From: Tetradesmus obliquus
Taxonomy: Eukaryota; Chlorophyta; Chlorophyceae; Sphaeropleales; Scenedesmaceae
Length of the DNA stretch: 64,000 nt
NCBI GenBank assembly: GCA_030272155.1
Contig: CP126200.1
Coordinates: 5,282,001-5,346,000 of the forward strand
Direction of reading: 5' to 3'
Below are positions 62,201 to 64,000 of the stretch, piece by piece; the first letter of the stretch is position 1; each line of letters opens with the position of its first letter. The position numbers were made by a program, and so were the translations under genes. The notes under the pieces are model-generated. The model was not told the origin of the DNA, made no database searches, and saw only the letters and a list, made by a program, of their open reading frames with translations.

Positions 62201-63325
62201 CCCTCATGAAAGAACAAATTTGTCCTGCAAGCAGGAGAGGGCACACGCCGCAGTGAATAGAGCTGTGCGTGTGATGTGGTCGTTTTCGGGTCTGCAACGC
62301 TACTGAAGAGCCCCCTCATTGTTTGAAAGCAGCAGTGCAGGCTACCACCAAGCACTGCCTGCACACTGGTGGGCTGCTGCTGGCAATATCTGACGCCGAG
62401 TTCAATGCGGCAGATCCTGCTGCCAGCATACTGACACAAAGTGCCAACACAGAGCTTGTGCAACTGCTGCCAGCACACTGCTGTACTGATGCTGCCACCG
62501 CTGCTGCTTCGGGTTTGTCCAGCGGAGGCACGAACACTTTGAAGCTGCTTCTCACCCTATGATCCCCTTTGCGCTCTTGCCATATGCAAAGCCGTAGCCA
62601 ACAGCCCACCACACGATGGCGGCAAGCATGACATCCAGCAGATTCTTCAGCAAGATGTTGCGCACGTTCTTGGCGCGCCCGCTGCCTGTCTCATAAGCCA
62701 AGAAGCCCACTTGCATGAAGAACACAAGGAAGCTGCAGCACCAGACAGCACGCAGGCGAAGCAGTCAACGAGTGTGATATTAAGGACTGCCAGAAGTGTA
62801 TGCCCAGCTAATCCTGCAGGGGTTAGATGATTGTCAACTAACATCATAAATGCTCCTTCACTGCTGCTGCTTCTGCCTGGCTGATGTGCAGGCTACATGG
62901 TTCCCCAAAGGGCTGCTGTATACTGCAGGTCCCCAGACCACCTGCCGCAGCTGCCTCAAACGCTGCAGGCCATTCCAATGTCCGCATATACAATGGATGC
63001 ACATAATTGCGAAAGCGGAAGGCTGGTGAAGCCGATCAGGTCGCTATTGGCCGCTCCGGGGTCCAGCATATAAAATCACCCGACAAACGTGTACACCCCC
63101 TGCATGCTCGATAGCAAAATGCACTCAAACTCACCCATTCACAATTACAAGCGAGGTTGCGTATGGATCCGTCCTGTCCTGGAGTTGCGATGCAGCAGCT
63201 GCAGACTCTCGGGCTGCTGACTTCTGCTCAGCCTGTGCTGCCGTCACTGCCAGGAGCGATGCAAGCAGAGGAAATAGAACAAACGCGAGCCTGGCCAGCT
63301 TATTCTGCTGCACAGCCGACGGCAT
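59294..63325 (-). CDS. AMT1: AMT-type ammonium transporter with large loop insertion
   Basis: Seven exons on the minus strand join in phase: 63135-63325, 62556-62732, 61971-62224, 60554-61666, 59921-60250, 59584-59709 and 59294-59388, giving 761 residues against ~480-520 usual. The N-terminus is a signal-like hydrophobic segment (LAFVLFPLLASLLAVTAAQA). AMT signatures include GSGRAKNVRNILLKNLLD, FCIASCTIISGCLAERTALS, GGMVVHMLGGLFGLMGAW (pore His ~213), LGTFMLWFGWFGFNNGS and DDPLDSSAVHLGNGLLGTL (second pore His ~642). The cytosolic tail is short (HGGPAYPEFAANSF). It imports ammonium across the plasma or plastid membrane. About 260 extra residues (~236-500), with an acidic run, Ala/Ser/Gly repeats and a poly-Arg end, sit in the loop before LGTFMLWFGW. 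Confidence 0.9.
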
Positions 63326-64000
63326 TGTGCACAGGCTATGCTGTGGCTACTGCTGGGGCATGGCGTTCGCTCCAGATCGATTCATGTTCAATCCACTAAC
63401 AACAGTATTGCTGTCCTGACACGCCACTTTCGCTTTTCACGACAGGCAGCTAGTCACGTTCTCCACTGGACAGCGATTTGTCCAAAACAAAAGTTATTTT
63501 GCTTACTAAATTTGTAAGCACAAAATAAAGCATTAGCCAACATACAACAACCGTGAACCTGCTGAAAAGCGTCCTCCCGCAGAACGACGATTGGCATGCC
63601 TGAACCCCCCTCCCCCAGCCCAGCTCTGCTGCCCTGCTCCAGCTGTGCCTCAATCTTAGGTTAGCCTGGCCACCGCAGCTGCTGAATCAGCGCAATTATT
63701 TTGGTGATAGCGACCGCCACACACTCGCGCCTAGCTACGCCCACTCTTTACCAATGTTTTTGGCAGCAAGCAAGGCCCTACCATGTATGCAAGGGCGCAC
63801 AGCCATTACGTATGCTGGCAACAGCATGGGCACCAGCCTACCTCGCGACTGACATGCAGATAGGACTTTATGGACTGTATCATGTAAATTCACATATCGC
63901 TACTTGCAAGCTGACAGGGTGACGTACCACATTGTAAAATGACGACTTCTACACAAAGCCAGGATACCGAAGTACGCTGGTCATGCACAGCTGCGCACCT
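63326..64000. promoter_or_regulatory. upstream region of the ammonium transporter
   Basis: About 675 bp to the window end; should contain the promoter of the minus-strand transporter. AT-rich patches occur at 63480-63535. No other gene recognised. Confidence 0.45.

Overview
This window is nuclear DNA from a eukaryote, most likely a green alga of the class Chlorophyceae. Three things point there: intron-rich genes with GT-AG introns, a divergent pair of ELIP-type light-harvesting-like genes, and an extreme load of CTG/CAG triplet repeats in introns and exons. A Scenedesmus/Tetradesmus- or Haematococcus-like alga is my guess, not something the sequence proves. Exon models below were built by hand from splice sites, reading phase and protein-family motifs. 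Most close with correct phase from ATG to stop.

Layout: (1) 1-7649, minus: LRR plus IQ-motif protein, LRRIQ1-like, with its 3' end off the window. (2) 8168-11734, plus: FBXO9-like F-box protein. (3) 13350-14974 minus and 15350-17555 plus: head-to-head ELIP-like pair sharing a 375-bp promoter region. (4) 18834-22091, plus: ARH3-like ADP-ribosylhydrolase. (5) 22724-26011, plus: RACK1. (6) 26534-30463, plus: RAP-domain protein. (7) 31332-36041, plus: F-box/LRR protein. (8) 36759-41141, minus: Cir_N-domain (CIR1/CWC25-like) splicing-type protein. (9) 41677-43054: a complete short hAT transposon with an 8-bp target duplication. (10) 43503-48344, minus: alpha-acetolactate decarboxylase. (11) 49128-53941, plus: Deg/HtrA serine protease with PDZ domain. 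(12) 59294-63325, minus: ammonium transporter with a ~260-residue insertion. The gap 53942-59293 has no gene I can defend.

The genes are independent housekeeping, photoprotection, signalling, proteolysis and transport functions, not an operon or pathway cluster. What links them is structural. In at least eight of the genes, intron boundaries are duplicated: short segments carrying the end of an exon plus its splice donor, or an acceptor plus the start of an exon, recur once to six times inside the neighbouring intron. CTG runs often abut the 3' splice sites. The clearest arrays are at 9422-10220, 37356-37806, 45900-46490 and 52383-52790. I regard this exon-edge duplication as the main undescribed feature. 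Other points of interest are the acetolactate decarboxylase with a ribbon-helix-helix-like N-terminus, the ammonium transporter insertion, the hAT element, and a conserved 39-nt microexon in both ELIP genes.
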